DNA of 64,000 bases, taken from NCBI RefSeq assembly GCF_001672915.1, contig NZ_LZKR01000029.1, positions 62,001 through 126,000 of the forward strand, given 5' to 3'. A program made the translations under genes and the position numbers. A model generated the notes under the pieces. The model ran no database searches, was not told the origin of the DNA, and saw only the letters and a list, made by a program, of their open reading frames with translations. This DNA comes from Mycobacterium sp. 1245805.9. GTDB taxonomy: Bacteria; Actinomycetota; Actinomycetes; Mycobacteriales; Mycobacteriaceae. This document shows positions 8,824 to 17,880 of this stretch, piece by piece (the stretch's first letter is position 1; each line of letters opens with the position of its first letter).

Positions 8824-10271
8824 GTCTCGCGGATCTGCTGGACGGCCTGCCCGAAGTCGCAGTACATACGCTCGGCGCTGAGGTGTCGCGCGACGAGCTG
8901 GCCGCCAGCGCCGGTCGGCTCGGGACGCTGCTCGCCGAACACGGACTGACGACGGGACAAGTAGTCGCCGCGATGCTGCCCAACGACGCCACGACCATCG
9001 CCGCGCTGTTCGGCACGTGGTGCGCAGGCGGCGTGTACACGCCGCTGAACCCCAGGGCCGCCGACGCCGAGATCGTGACCCAGCTGGAGACGTTGCAGCC
9101 CGTGGCAATCATCACGACTCCGTCACTTGCACAGCGGTTCTCGGGATTTCATCTGCCGGTCATTACCGGCGACGCGCTGACTTGGGCTGCGAGCGTATCG
9201 ACCGAACACCCCGCCGGCGCGCGTTCGTACGACGACGATGTCGCGCTGCTGCAGTTCACGTCCGGCACCACAGGTCCCCCGAAGCCGGTGCCGCTTCGTC
9301 ACACCACCGTGCTCGATCTGATCGACCGGCTGCTCGAGAAGCTCCGTGGCGCGAAATCCGTTGGTAACAAGCCCAACCGCGCTCCCATGCCGAATCTCGT
9401 GCCCTTGTCCTTGTCTTTGTGGGCTGGCATCTACCAGGTGCTGTTCGCATTCCGGGCCGGCTCGGGCGTCGTGCTGATGGACCGTTTCTCCCCCAGTGAC
9501 TTCGCCGCCCTCGTCCGGCGCCACCAGCTGCGTTCCACCGTGCTGCCGCCCGCAGCGCTGACCATGGTGCTGCACGACGACTCGGTCACGAACCTGTCAC
9601 CGCTGAAGATCGTGCGGTCGATCACCGCTCCCCTGTCGCCCGTTCAGGCGGCCCGGTTCCGGGACAAATTCGGTGTGATCGTGCTGAACTCCTACGGCCA
9701 GACCGAACTCGGCGGCGAGGTGGTGGGCTGGTCGGCCGCTGACGCCCGCGAGTGGGGCGAGACCAAACTCGGATCCGTCGGCCGACCCCTGCCCGGCATC
9801 GACGTGATGATCGCCGACGACGAGGTGATGGTGCGCACGCCCACGACGGCCGCCCGCAAGATCGATCCCGCCTTCTTGGACCGGCTCACCGACGACGGCT
9901 GGTTCCACACCGGCGACCTCGGGTGGTTCGACGACGACGGCTTCCTGTGGCTCGACGGCCGGGTGTCCGACATGATCAACCGCGGCGGCCTCAAGGTGTT
10001 CCCGGGAACCGTCGAGGACGTCCTGCTGGCCGCCGATGGTGTGCGTGAGGCCGCGGTCGTGGGCATACCCGACGAGCGGCTCGGAGAGGTCCCGTGGGCC
10101 TTCGTCGCGCGCAGCGACGGCGAGCTTTCCGAAGACGGATTGATCACGTGGTGCCGGCAGCGCCTGACCCCGTACCGCGTCCCCGTCCGCGTCGTGTTCG
10201 TCGAACGGTTGCCGCGCAACGACGTCGGCAAGGTCGTCAAGCGCGAACTGGCAGCGCTGGCCGGCGCGTGA
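8820..10271 (+). CDS. FadD-type acyl-CoA synthetase
   Basis: A 483-residue adenylate-forming enzyme starting at GTG 8820 (overlap GTGA). Motifs are FTSGTTGPPKP near residue 142 (Pro-Val replaces the usual KGV), NSYGQTELGG near 288, WFHTGDLGWFDDDG near 360, GRVSDMINRGG, and a C-terminal RNDVGKVVKREL with the catalytic Lys. It is slightly short at the N-terminus compared with typical FadD proteins. It would activate the acid that feeds the surrounding beta-oxidation genes. Confidence 0.87.
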   Translation: MSLADLLDGLPEVAVHTLGAEVSRDELAASAGRLGTLLAEHGLTTGQVVAAMLPNDATTIAALFGTWCAGGVYTPLNPRAADAEIVTQLETLQPVAIITTPSLAQRFSGFHLPVITGDALTWAASVSTEHPAGARSYDDDVALLQFTSGTTGPPKPVPLRHTTVLDLIDRLLEKLRGAKSVGNKPNRAPMPNLVPLSLSLWAGIYQVLFAFRAGSGVVLMDRFSPSDFAALVRRHQLRSTVLPPAALTMVLHDDSVTNLSPLKIVRSITAPLSPVQAARFRDKFGVIVLNSYGQTELGGEVVGWSAADAREWGETKLGSVGRPLPGIDVMIADDEVMVRTPTTAARKIDPAFLDRLTDDGWFHTGDLGWFDDDGFLWLDGRVSDMINRGGLKVFPGTVEDVLLAADGVREAAVVGIPDERLGEVPWAFVARSDGELSEDGLITWCRQRLTPYRVPVRVVFVERLPRNDVGKVVKRELAALAGA

Positions 10272-10762
10272 GCACCATCGTCGTCGGCCCAGCCGAACCG
10301 CTCTCGAGGGCGCTCGCCGACGAGTTCGGCGGCGTGACCACGATCGACGGATCCGCCGACGCCGGGGACACGATGTGGCAGGCACTGGTCGCGCTCCAGG
10401 CTGCGCACGCCGCGATGGCGGCAAAGGGCGGACGAATCGTCCTGGTCCTCCCGACGATCGGCATGACGGGCGCGGCCGGGCTGGTGGACTACACGACGGC
10501 GATCGAAGGCATCCGGGCGATGGCCAAATCCGCTGCACGGCAATGGGCTCCGGAAGGAATCGGGGTCAACATGGTCGCCGCGCCCATGAGTCTGTTCGGC
10601 CGCGAGGTCGATGCGTCTCATTTGACGGCCGCCGCGGTACCGGACGACAGCGCGCTGATCCCTGCCGTCGTGGAGACAACGAAATTCCTGCTGCGCCGCG
10701 ACGTCACTCACGTCGTCGGCGCGACGATCATCGCCGACGGGGGGTCGGTGATGATGCCGTGA
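10268..10762 (+). CDS. SDR-fold protein lacking cofactor and catalytic motifs (pseudoenzyme subunit)
   Basis: A 164-residue protein starting at GTG 10268 in a GTGA overlap. The last two thirds follow the SDR fold: GRIVLVLPTIGM, a helix at the YxxxK position, GIGVNMVAAPMS and a C-terminal HVVGATIIADGGSVM. The Gly-rich NAD(P) motif is absent (IVVGPAEPLS instead). YTTAI stands where YxxxK is expected, so the catalytic Lys is lost. The following gene is an intact SDR coupled by GTGA. The arrangement recalls BbsC/BbsD, a heteromeric SDR with one inactive subunit. A plausible role is a structural partner of the 10759 product. Confidence 0.75.
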   Translation: MSTIVVGPAEPLSRALADEFGGVTTIDGSADAGDTMWQALVALQAAHAAMAAKGGRIVLVLPTIGMTGAAGLVDYTTAIEGIRAMAKSAARQWAPEGIGVNMVAAPMSLFGREVDASHLTAAAVPDDSALIPAVVETTKFLLRRDVTHVVGATIIADGGSVMMP

Positions 10763-11517
10763 GTCTCGACGGCCACACGATTTTGGTAACCGGTTCGGGC
10801 GCGGGCGTCGGACGGGGTATCGCGATGGCGCTTGCCGCCGACGGCGCGCACGTCGTGGTCGCGTCTCGCTCCGCATCCGGACGCGATGTCGTGGCTGAGA
10901 TCTCCGGACGGGGCCACCGGGGGACCTGGGCAGGTTGCGATGTGACGGCACCGGAACAGGTCGCCGCCGCGGTGGGAGTCGCAGTCGCCGAGACCGGGCG
11001 GCTCGACGCGCTGGTGCACAACGCGACCAGCAATAGATCCAGCCAGCCGCATCGCCTGGCCGAGGTCGACCGGTCGCTCTGGGAGGAGCACTTCTCGGTG
11101 TCCGTCGCGGGCGCACAACACTGCGCCGCCGCGGCGTTCGACGCGCTCAAGCGGCAGGGCGGTACCTTCCTGGTGATGACGTCGCCCGCGGGCATGGAGG
11201 GCAGCGCGACACTTCCGCTGTACGCGACGATGAAAGGCGCTCTACGCGGCTTCGCCAAGAGCCTCGCCCGCGAGTGGGCGCCCCACGGCATCACCGTCAA
11301 CGCCGTTTCGCCGCTTGCCTATTCGCCCGCAATGACCGCGGCCATCCAAGCCGAACCTGCGATGGAGGAACGCCTCTCGCGGCGCGTACCCCTAGGCCGA
11401 ATCGGCGATCCCGAGCGCGATATCGGAGCCGCCGTCGCATTTCTCGTCGGCCCCGCCGCGCGCTACATCACCGGCCAGACCCTGGGTGTGGACGGCGGCC
11501 ACTTCATGAACCTCTAG
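10759..11517 (+). CDS. Short-chain dehydrogenase/reductase
   Basis: A 252-residue classical SDR starting at GTG 10759 (GTGA overlap with the inactive homologue). TGSGAGVGRG near residue 10 binds the cofactor. HNATSNR replaces NNAG, MTSPAG provides the Ser, and YATMK gives Tyr and Lys. The C-terminal VDGGHFMNL is typical. It probably oxidises a hydroxyacyl-CoA or cyclic alcohol formed by the upstream hydratase or crotonases. It is the last gene of the eight-gene run; the next gene has its own operator. Confidence 0.87.
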   Translation: MSLDGHTILVTGSGAGVGRGIAMALAADGAHVVVASRSASGRDVVAEISGRGHRGTWAGCDVTAPEQVAAAVGVAVAETGRLDALVHNATSNRSSQPHRLAEVDRSLWEEHFSVSVAGAQHCAAAAFDALKRQGGTFLVMTSPAGMEGSATLPLYATMKGALRGFAKSLAREWAPHGITVNAVSPLAYSPAMTAAIQAEPAMEERLSRRVPLGRIGDPERDIGAAVAFLVGPAARYITGQTLGVDGGHFMNL

Positions 11518-11540
11518 CGCGTCGGATAGCACCGTTCTGC

Positions 11541-11562
11541 TATCTTGAGAATTAAGATTCTC
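11541..11562 (+). promoter_or_regulatory. -10-like box followed by perfect palindromic operator GAGAAT-N4-ATTCTC
   Basis: GAGAATTAAGATTCTC at 11547-11562 is a perfect 6+4+6 inverted repeat. It directly follows TATCTT (11541-11546), a plausible -10 box, so a bound repressor would cover the transcription start. The gene it serves starts at 11583. The same palindrome occurs at 17708-17723 and, with one change, at 53775-53790. Confidence 0.65.
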
Positions 11563-11582
11563 GCGATGCTGGAGGTAATGCA

Positions 11583-12743
11583 GTGGAAGTTTGGGACGCC
11601 GACAACCACATGTACGAGACCATCGACGCCTACACGCGGTATCTGCCGGAAAAGTACTCCGAGGCGCTGAAGTTCATCGACGTCAACGGCCGCAAGAAGC
11701 TGCAGATCCTCGGCGTGGTCACCGAGACCATTCCGAACCCGACGTACGAGGTCATTCCCACCCCGGGCGCGTGGGCGGATTACTACCGTGGGATCAACCC
11801 GGAGGGCAAGACACTGCGGGAGCTTGCCGAGCCGATCCGCTGTCCGGACGAGTTCCGCCGTCCCGACCTGCGCCTGGCGTTGATGGACCGCCAGGGGGTT
11901 GACGGCGCGCTGATGTTCCCGACCACGGCGGGCATGCTCGAGGAACGGACCAAGGGAGACGCCGAACTCACCCACGCAGTTACCCACGCCTTCAACCGCT
12001 GGCTGCTTGACGACTGGACGTTCAACTTCAAGGACCGCATCTTCCCGGTCCCGGCGATCTCGCTCAACGATCCCGCTAAGGGCGTCGCAGAACTCGAATG
12101 GTGTCTGGAAAACGGGGCGAGGACTGCGCTGATCCGACCGGCGCCAGTACCGAGGGAAGACGGCACGTCCCGCTCGCCGGCGCTACCCGAGTTCGACGAC
12201 TTCTGGCGGCTGGTTGAGTCATCGGGTATCTCGGTCCAGATGCACAACTCCGACTCCGGTTATGACCGCTATCTCTCCGACTGGGAGGACGGCAACGAGT
12301 TCCAGGGCTTCCAGCTGACGAAGTTTCGTGGCTTCGTCTACGAGGAGAGCCGCCATATCTTCGACACGCTGGCGGCGTTTATCGCACACGGCGTGTTCGA
12401 GCGGTTTCCGGGCCTGCGCATCGGCGTGGTCGAGAACGGCGGGTCGTGGGCGAATCGTCTGATGGAAGCGTTCGATCGGGTGTACCGGAAGAAGCCGCGC
12501 GATTTCAGCGAGCACCCGGGGGATGTCTTCCGCAGGCACGTGTGGGTGAATCCGTTCCACGAGGAGGACATGTCGCACCTCATCGACATTCTCGGTGCAG
12601 ACCGGGTGATGTTCGGCTCGGACTACCCGCATCCCGAGGGATTGGCCGCGCCCGCGGACTTCGTCAAGGAACTCGAGAACCTCCCGTCAGCGACCACAGC
12701 ACGAGTGATGGGCGGCAACCTCAAGGAGCTCATCGGCCTGTAG
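11583..12743 (+). CDS. Amidohydrolase-2 family (ACMSD-like) TIM-barrel protein
   Basis: A 386-residue protein starting at GTG 11583 with GGAGGT upstream. The N-terminal metal motif reads DADNHMYE, so the usual HxH is DxH, like the ExH variant of some decarboxylases. MHNSDSGYD (about residue 220), VVENGGSW (about 282) and FGSDYPHPEG (about 341) supply the remaining metal and active-site positions. Members decarboxylate or hydrolyse ring-derived carboxylic acids. A closely similar protein is encoded at 21120-22313. It has its own operator and converges on the FadD at 12766. Confidence 0.83.
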   Translation: MEVWDADNHMYETIDAYTRYLPEKYSEALKFIDVNGRKKLQILGVVTETIPNPTYEVIPTPGAWADYYRGINPEGKTLRELAEPIRCPDEFRRPDLRLALMDRQGVDGALMFPTTAGMLEERTKGDAELTHAVTHAFNRWLLDDWTFNFKDRIFPVPAISLNDPAKGVAELEWCLENGARTALIRPAPVPREDGTSRSPALPEFDDFWRLVESSGISVQMHNSDSGYDRYLSDWEDGNEFQGFQLTKFRGFVYEESRHIFDTLAAFIAHGVFERFPGLRIGVVENGGSWANRLMEAFDRVYRKKPRDFSEHPGDVFRRHVWVNPFHEEDMSHLIDILGADRVMFGSDYPHPEGLAAPADFVKELENLPSATTARVMGGNLKELIGL

Positions 12744-12765
12744 AACGTTGGGGCGTCGGGAAGGA

Positions 12766-14322
12766 TCACCGACTTCCGAACTTGGCGCGCAGTTCGGTCT
12801 TGAGCACCTTTCCAGTGAGGTTGCGCGGCAGCGCATCGATGATCTCGACCCTTTCGGGCGACTTGTGCCGGCTCAGTCCCTGCGCCTGGCAATGCTCCGC
12901 CAGAGTCGACAGCGTTATCTCACTGCCCGACTGCGGAACGACGACGGCGCAAACGCGTTCTCCCGTAAGCTCATCCGGAACACCGATAACTGCGACATCC
13001 GCTACCGCAGGATGCGTTGCGAGCACGCCTTCAACCTCCAGAGCCGAGATGTTCTCCGCGTTGCGGATGATGGCGTCCTTGATCCGGCCGGTGACGATGA
13101 CATTGCCCTCGGCGTCGATAAATCCGCGGTCGCCACTCCGGAACCAGCCCTCCGCGTCGAAGGCCTGCGCGTTCAGCGACTCATCGACGTAGCCGAGGAA
13201 GCACTGCGGCCCCTTGAGGCGAAGCTCGCCCTCCTCGCCGATGCCGACCTCGCACTCCGCCTCGTCGACGACCCGCACCGACACACCCGCCACCGGCGGT
13301 CCCACGGTACGGTCGAGGACGTCCGGGGCGGCGTCCGGTGTCTGCGACGTGGCGACCGGGAACTCGGTCAAACCCCAGGAATTGGCCACACCCTTTACCG
13401 AAAGCGTCTCCCGCACTTGGCGTCCCAGCTCCGCGGTGATGGGCGCACCACCGCCGACGCAGCCACGCAGATCTGGATAGAGCGGTTCGTCGCCGTGCTT
13501 GGCCTGCGCCGCCATGAAGGCGACGAAGAACGGGGTCGCGCTGCCCAGCAGAGTCGGGCGGTGCGCAGCGATGGCGAAGGGGGTCTCAACGGGATCGAAA
13601 GCGTCGAACAGCACCAAACGCATCCCGGTATGCAGGCCCGCAGCGAGCATGGCCGCTCCCCCGATGTGCGACACCGGAAAAGCGATCGGGTTGACGTCGC
13701 TACTGGAGGCGCCGACGATACCGACGACGCCTGCCGAGCCGGCGATGACCGAACGGTCGCAGTGCCGCGCGCCTTTCGGAGCCGCCGTGGTGCCCGACGA
13801 ATAGTAGATCCAGCGCGGGTCCTCGCCCGAGCGCGGCGGTGGAGGCAGCGCTGCCGGATCACCGGCCGGCAGTCGAAGTGCACCGGTGATGGGCACATTG
13901 TGGTCGATGACCACCACCGACATGGACTGGTCACCGTTGATCTTGTGCGCAAGCGCCGTGTGGTCGAAATTGCGCCACAATCCGGGCACGATGATGACAT
14001 CTGTCGCGAGTTGCGTTGTCACAAAACGCAGTTCACTCTCCCGCCATATCGGCAGAACGGGGTTCTGGACTGCACCCAGGCGCGCCAGCGCCACCATGAC
14101 GACCATCGTCTCCAGCGTCGTCGGCAGTTGCCACGACACCACCGTCCCCGCACCAATTCCCCTTTGCGCCAGTGCCGCTGCACACGTCAGCGCGGATTCG
14201 CATAGCTGCCCGCACGACAGGGTGCGTCCGTAGTCGTCGACGAGGATCACTCGATCGGGATGCGCCCGCGCCGCCGTTTCGACGAGGGACCAGTAGGTCT
14301 GCGCGGCTGGGTATGCGGTCAT
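12766..14322 (-). CDS. FadD-type acyl-CoA synthetase
   Basis: A 518-residue adenylate-forming enzyme. Motifs are YSSGTTAAPKGA near residue 178, NSWGLTEFP near 325, WFRSGDRGFIDAEG near 390, GRIKDAIIRN and the C-terminal PRNLTGKVLKTEL. The start is ATG 14322, which overlaps the stop of the upstream acyl-CoA dehydrogenase (ATGA); a longer frame to 14418 would overlap that gene. It is the last gene of the minus-strand unit 17690-12766 and would activate the acid that the dehydrogenase pair then desaturates. Confidence 0.88.
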   Translation of the reverse strand: MTAYPAAQTYWSLVETAARAHPDRVILVDDYGRTLSCGQLCESALTCAAALAQRGIGAGTVVSWQLPTTLETMVVMVALARLGAVQNPVLPIWRESELRFVTTQLATDVIIVPGLWRNFDHTALAHKINGDQSMSVVVIDHNVPITGALRLPAGDPAALPPPPRSGEDPRWIYYSSGTTAAPKGARHCDRSVIAGSAGVVGIVGASSSDVNPIAFPVSHIGGAAMLAAGLHTGMRLVLFDAFDPVETPFAIAAHRPTLLGSATPFFVAFMAAQAKHGDEPLYPDLRGCVGGGAPITAELGRQVRETLSVKGVANSWGLTEFPVATSQTPDAAPDVLDRTVGPPVAGVSVRVVDEAECEVGIGEEGELRLKGPQCFLGYVDESLNAQAFDAEGWFRSGDRGFIDAEGNVIVTGRIKDAIIRNAENISALEVEGVLATHPAVADVAVIGVPDELTGERVCAVVVPQSGSEITLSTLAEHCQAQGLSRHKSPERVEIIDALPRNLTGKVLKTELRAKFGSR

Positions 14323-15521
14323 CGGCTCGGCAGGCGCAGTCGGCGCTTGGCGAGAATGTTGCGCATCATCTCCGAACTGCCACCGGATATCGTGTAGGCC
14401 CGAGACCACAGCCAGCATTCCCGCAGGCGTTGTTTGGCCTGTTCCACATCAGGATTCGCAGCCCCCACGGCAACCACCGACGCGGCCAGCTCGGCGCCAT
14501 AGGCCGCGACTCGGTGATATGTCTCGGCGAAACTCAACTTCGCGATCGAACCGTCACCTGGCTGCTCGTCATCCGATATCAGCCGCTCCACGTAATCGTC
14601 GATGAACGCCTTGGCCACTTCGACCTCGACGGCCAACTCGGCCACCTCTTGGCGGATGTCATCACACTCCAGCGCCGGCGCGCCGTCGATGAGCGCGTGG
14701 CGGGCCACGGTGACCAGATCACCGATCAAGAGTTCGAGCAAGATGACGTTGCCGCCGATGCCGAAACGTTCAAAGTCCAGGCCGGCCATAATGATCGACC
14801 AGCCCTGGCCCACCTCGCCGATCAGACTCTCCGCACCGAGCCTGACTCCAGTCAGGAAGACCTCATTGACCTCGATCGCGTCGCCGATCGTGCGGATCGG
14901 ACGAACTTCGACACCGTCCGCCGAGAGCGGCACGGTGAAGACCGACAGGCCGTGGTGGCGCGACGACGCCGGGTCGGTGCGGATCAGGGCGAGGCCCATG
15001 TCGGCCCAGTGCCCGTCCGTGATCCACGTCTTCTGCCCGTCGATGACCCAGCTGCCGTCGGCTTGCCGCACACCACGGCTGCGCACTGCGGCGATGTCGC
15101 TGCCCGCATCGGGTTCGCTGAGCAGTTGGCACCAAACGTGCTCGCTGCGCCGGATCGGGGGCAGCAGCCTTCGCTTCTGTTCTTCGGATCCGAAGTGCAA
15201 CAAGACATGCGCGGCCAGGTTGACCTGGTCGACCGGCCGTGGCGCGCGGGCGCGCAGGATCTCCTCGCTCACGATGCGATCGTGCAGCGGGTGGTGGTCG
15301 TCGCGACCGCCGTATTCGGCCGGCCAGTCCGCACCGGCGAACCCGGCCTCGAACAGGCCGGCGAACCACGCGCGCAGCTGGGCCTCCTGCTCGGCGGTCT
15401 CGGGCGCCCGGTGCCCTTCGCGCGCTTCGATCGCCGGTGCATGCTCGGCGATGTGTGCCCTGACCCGCCGCCTGAACGCGGCCAGCTGCGCATCGGTGGG
15501 CCGGCTCGCGACGACGCTCAC
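14319..15521 (-). CDS. Acyl-CoA dehydrogenase, catalytic-type subunit (FadE29/ChsE2-like)
   Basis: A 400-residue acyl-CoA dehydrogenase starting at GTG 15521 in a GTGA overlap with the preceding dehydrogenase gene. WCQLLSEPDAGSDIAAV (about residue 125) binds FAD and substrate. LDFERFGIGG (about 240) has the Glu expected as catalytic base in the FadE29 group, and SGGSSEMMRNILAKR ends the protein. Together with the 322-residue homologue just upstream it should make a heteromeric enzyme of the ChsE1-ChsE2 kind, as used for bulky steroid CoA esters. Confidence 0.84.
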   Translation of the reverse strand: MSVVASRPTDAQLAAFRRRVRAHIAEHAPAIEAREGHRAPETAEQEAQLRAWFAGLFEAGFAGADWPAEYGGRDDHHPLHDRIVSEEILRARAPRPVDQVNLAAHVLLHFGSEEQKRRLLPPIRRSEHVWCQLLSEPDAGSDIAAVRSRGVRQADGSWVIDGQKTWITDGHWADMGLALIRTDPASSRHHGLSVFTVPLSADGVEVRPIRTIGDAIEVNEVFLTGVRLGAESLIGEVGQGWSIIMAGLDFERFGIGGNVILLELLIGDLVTVARHALIDGAPALECDDIRQEVAELAVEVEVAKAFIDDYVERLISDDEQPGDGSIAKLSFAETYHRVAAYGAELAASVVAVGAANPDVEQAKQRLRECWLWSRAYTISGGSSEMMRNILAKRRLRLPSR

Positions 15522-16486
15522 CAACCCGACACCTCCGCCACCAACGCCCGACTCGAGCGCGCCGTGCCGATCAGATGGCCGTTGGTGAAGACACGACGCA
15601 GCTCGTGGTGCAGCGGATACTCCCAGGTGAAGCCGATGCCGCCTGACAGTTGCATGCACTCGTCGACGGCGGTGGCGGCTTTCGCCGCTACGAACGCGTG
15701 CGCCGCCGCCGTCAGCAAGGTCGCCCTTTCGTCGGCTGACGCAATTGCCCGCGCCGCCCTCATGACGACGGCGCGCGCTTTGACCTCGAAGACAAGTAGC
15801 TCGACGAGCCGGTGCTGAATCGCTTGAAAGCTCGCGATCGGCGCACCGAACGCGACGCGCTCCTTGAGGTATGCGGTCAACCGTTCAAGGGTCATCGACA
15901 CACCGCCCACGGAATCGGCGGCAACAAGCAGCCGGGCCACGGCGACCAACTGGTCGGCCCGTTCGGGAGATCCGATCAAGGCGCTGGGCGCGTTCGTCAC
16001 GTCGAAACGCCATACCGTCCTGGTGACGTCCAGCACGTCTGCGTCCAGCTCGAACCGGTCGCGATCCAGGTCACGCAGCAGGTGAATTCCGTTGCGCCCC
16101 AGCAGAAGGACAATGTCAACCGCATCGCCGCGGATGACCCGCGCGGGCTCGTCGAGGACGGCGAAGCCCGCCGCCACGGTGCCGTCGAGCAAGCCGGGCA
16201 GTAATTGTTCCCTAACCTCCTCGGGCCCGCAGGCAAGCGCCGCGGCGCCCAGTGTGGTTCCGAACCACGCCGACCCGTCCTGCGCTCGCCCGAGCTCCTC
16301 GGCCACGACGCACGCCTCGACCGGACGCCAGCCCGCGCCGCCCATGACCTCATCGACGAGCAGCCCGGTCCAGTCCATCGCCGCAAGGTCCTTGACCGTT
16401 CCCCTCTCCCCGCGTTCGGCCAGGAACTGACGCGCCGACGCTCTCAACAGATCGAGGTCGACGCCGGCTGGGTCCTCATCAGCCAT
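15518..16486 (-). CDS. Acyl-CoA dehydrogenase, partner subunit (FadE28/ChsE1-like)
   Basis: A 322-residue, short acyl-CoA dehydrogenase homologue. The N-terminal domain is reduced, but the C-terminal half keeps KERVAFGAPIASFQAIQHRL (FAD-contacting region) and SGGIGFTWEYPLHHELRR. No Glu is seen at the base position used in the larger partner. This is the pattern of ChsE1-type subunits, which supply half of the FAD site. It lies between the amidohydrolase (7 bases upstream) and the catalytic subunit (overlapping). Confidence 0.82.
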   Translation of the reverse strand: MADEDPAGVDLDLLRASARQFLAERGERGTVKDLAAMDWTGLLVDEVMGGAGWRPVEACVVAEELGRAQDGSAWFGTTLGAAALACGPEEVREQLLPGLLDGTVAAGFAVLDEPARVIRGDAVDIVLLLGRNGIHLLRDLDRDRFELDADVLDVTRTVWRFDVTNAPSALIGSPERADQLVAVARLLVAADSVGGVSMTLERLTAYLKERVAFGAPIASFQAIQHRLVELLVFEVKARAVVMRAARAIASADERATLLTAAAHAFVAAKAATAVDECMQLSGGIGFTWEYPLHHELRRVFTNGHLIGTARSSRALVAEVSGW

Positions 16487-16493
16487 GCCGCGA

Positions 16494-17690
16494 TCAGCTC
16501 CGGAAGAGCAGCTGCTCGGCGTTGTCGCGCATGATCCGCCGCTTGGTCGCGTCGTCGAGCGGGTCGAGCAGCTTGGCGAACTCGGCCGGTACGGCCAGGC
16601 CTTCGGCGTGCGGGTAATCCGAGCCCATCACCAGGCAGTCGTCGTATCCCATGCTTCCGACGATCGCGGGGATGTCGTCCTCGGGGTACGGCACGACACG
16701 GACGTGACGGCGAAAGATCGCCGACGGCCGCTCCGTCAGCTTCCCACCGATCCATGGACCGTTGCGGCCCATGCCCCGGCTCTTGTCCATGTGCCTGACG
16801 AAGAACGGCACCCATTCCGCCCCATGCTCGGCAACGAGGACATTCAGACCCGGGAAGCGACCGAACAGGTTGTCGAAGATGAGCGCGGACAACGTGTCCT
16901 CGATCGGACGCTGGCCGTAGATGTTCATCCACTGCCACGCCGACATGTGCCAGGAGGCGGGGTCGGGGTTCTGTCCCCAGGCGGGCGAGATCGCATTGAA
17001 GTACCAAAACGGCATGATGTGGAACACCAGGACGCAGCCGGCCTCCTGTAGGCGTGCGTAAATGGGGTCGAAGTACGGGTCGCCGGGTGATCGACCGTAA
17101 GCCGGGCCGGTTGGCAGCAGCACGAACTTCGCCCCCTGCGCGATGATCGCCTCTGTTTCTGCGATCGCGGAATCCAAGTCGCGCAACGACATCAGCGCCG
17201 TGGCAAAAATCTTGTCTTCGTAGTTGAAACCCCACTCTTCGTCGAACCACCGGTTGAACGAGCGGAGATTGGCATAGAGTGCCGCTGTGTCATCGACGTA
17301 GTGTTCGCCGGCCAGGGCCATGCCGCTTGGATAGATGACCATGCGCTCGATGTTCTGCTCCGCCATGACGGCCAGGCGCGCAGCACGCTCGACGAATTCC
17401 GGTTGCATGGGTTGCGGCTCGTAGGACTCCTCGGGGTTGCCCGAGCCCATTTGCTTGAGCATCTCCTTGAGCGAGCCCGGCCGGTACGCGACATCAAGAC
17501 CCAGACCGCCCTCGCTGTTGAAGGTGGCGACGCGGTGCCCCGCAAGGATCACCTCGACGCCGTCCGCCCCGCGCACAGTGGTGATGGCCCGGTCCCTGAA
17601 CTTTTCGGGCAGATAACGGGTGAACGCGTCCCGAGTCTCGTAGCAGTGGGTATCGCAGTCAAAGATGCCGTAGTCGAGTTTGGTCGTCAC
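16494..17690 (-). CDS. Amidohydrolase-2 family (ACMSD-like) TIM-barrel protein
   Basis: A 398-residue protein. The start is GTG 17690, preceded by AAGGAG; a longer frame to 17825 would run through the operator and was rejected. The N-terminal motif is DCDTHCYET (DxxTH, with Asp in place of the first His of HxH). VFHIMPFW, VAEHGAEWVPFF and MGSDYPHAEG follow at about residues 215, 285 and 345. It is the first gene of the minus-strand unit with the two-subunit acyl-CoA dehydrogenase and FadD. It is more distant from the 11583 and 21120 proteins than those are from each other. Confidence 0.83.
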   Translation of the reverse strand: MTTKLDYGIFDCDTHCYETRDAFTRYLPEKFRDRAITTVRGADGVEVILAGHRVATFNSEGGLGLDVAYRPGSLKEMLKQMGSGNPEESYEPQPMQPEFVERAARLAVMAEQNIERMVIYPSGMALAGEHYVDDTAALYANLRSFNRWFDEEWGFNYEDKIFATALMSLRDLDSAIAETEAIIAQGAKFVLLPTGPAYGRSPGDPYFDPIYARLQEAGCVLVFHIMPFWYFNAISPAWGQNPDPASWHMSAWQWMNIYGQRPIEDTLSALIFDNLFGRFPGLNVLVAEHGAEWVPFFVRHMDKSRGMGRNGPWIGGKLTERPSAIFRRHVRVVPYPEDDIPAIVGSMGYDDCLVMGSDYPHAEGLAVPAEFAKLLDPLDDATKRRIMRDNAEQLLFRS

Positions 17691-17707
17691 CGCGTTGCTC
17701 CTTAAGC

Positions 17708-17723
17708 GAGAATGTAAATTCTC
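17708..17723. promoter_or_regulatory. Perfect palindromic operator GAGAAT-N4-ATTCTC between divergent units
   Basis: GAGAATGTAAATTCTC is a perfect 6+4+6 inverted repeat 18 bases before the GTG of the minus-strand amidohydrolase. It also precedes the plus-strand acyl-CoA dehydrogenase; a -10-like TATCCT lies at 17742-17747 on that side. One site could control both directions. It is nearly the same as 11547-11562. Confidence 0.65.
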
Positions 17724-17880
17724 TATTTCCAGAAAACATACTATCCTGATTCGGCAATGGCTATCCCGGGCTGGATGGCCGACGCGCCCGAGTAGTACAC
17801 GGCGCCGGCTCGGCCGCGACGGCACAGAGGAGACATGGCACCTTCACAATCGCTGGCGGACAACAGGATCAGACGATCCC

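Noticed and set aside
12748..14205. A 485-codon plus-strand open frame opposite FadD
   Set aside because: It is the complement of the FadD at 12766-14322, Arg/His-rich and without motifs.
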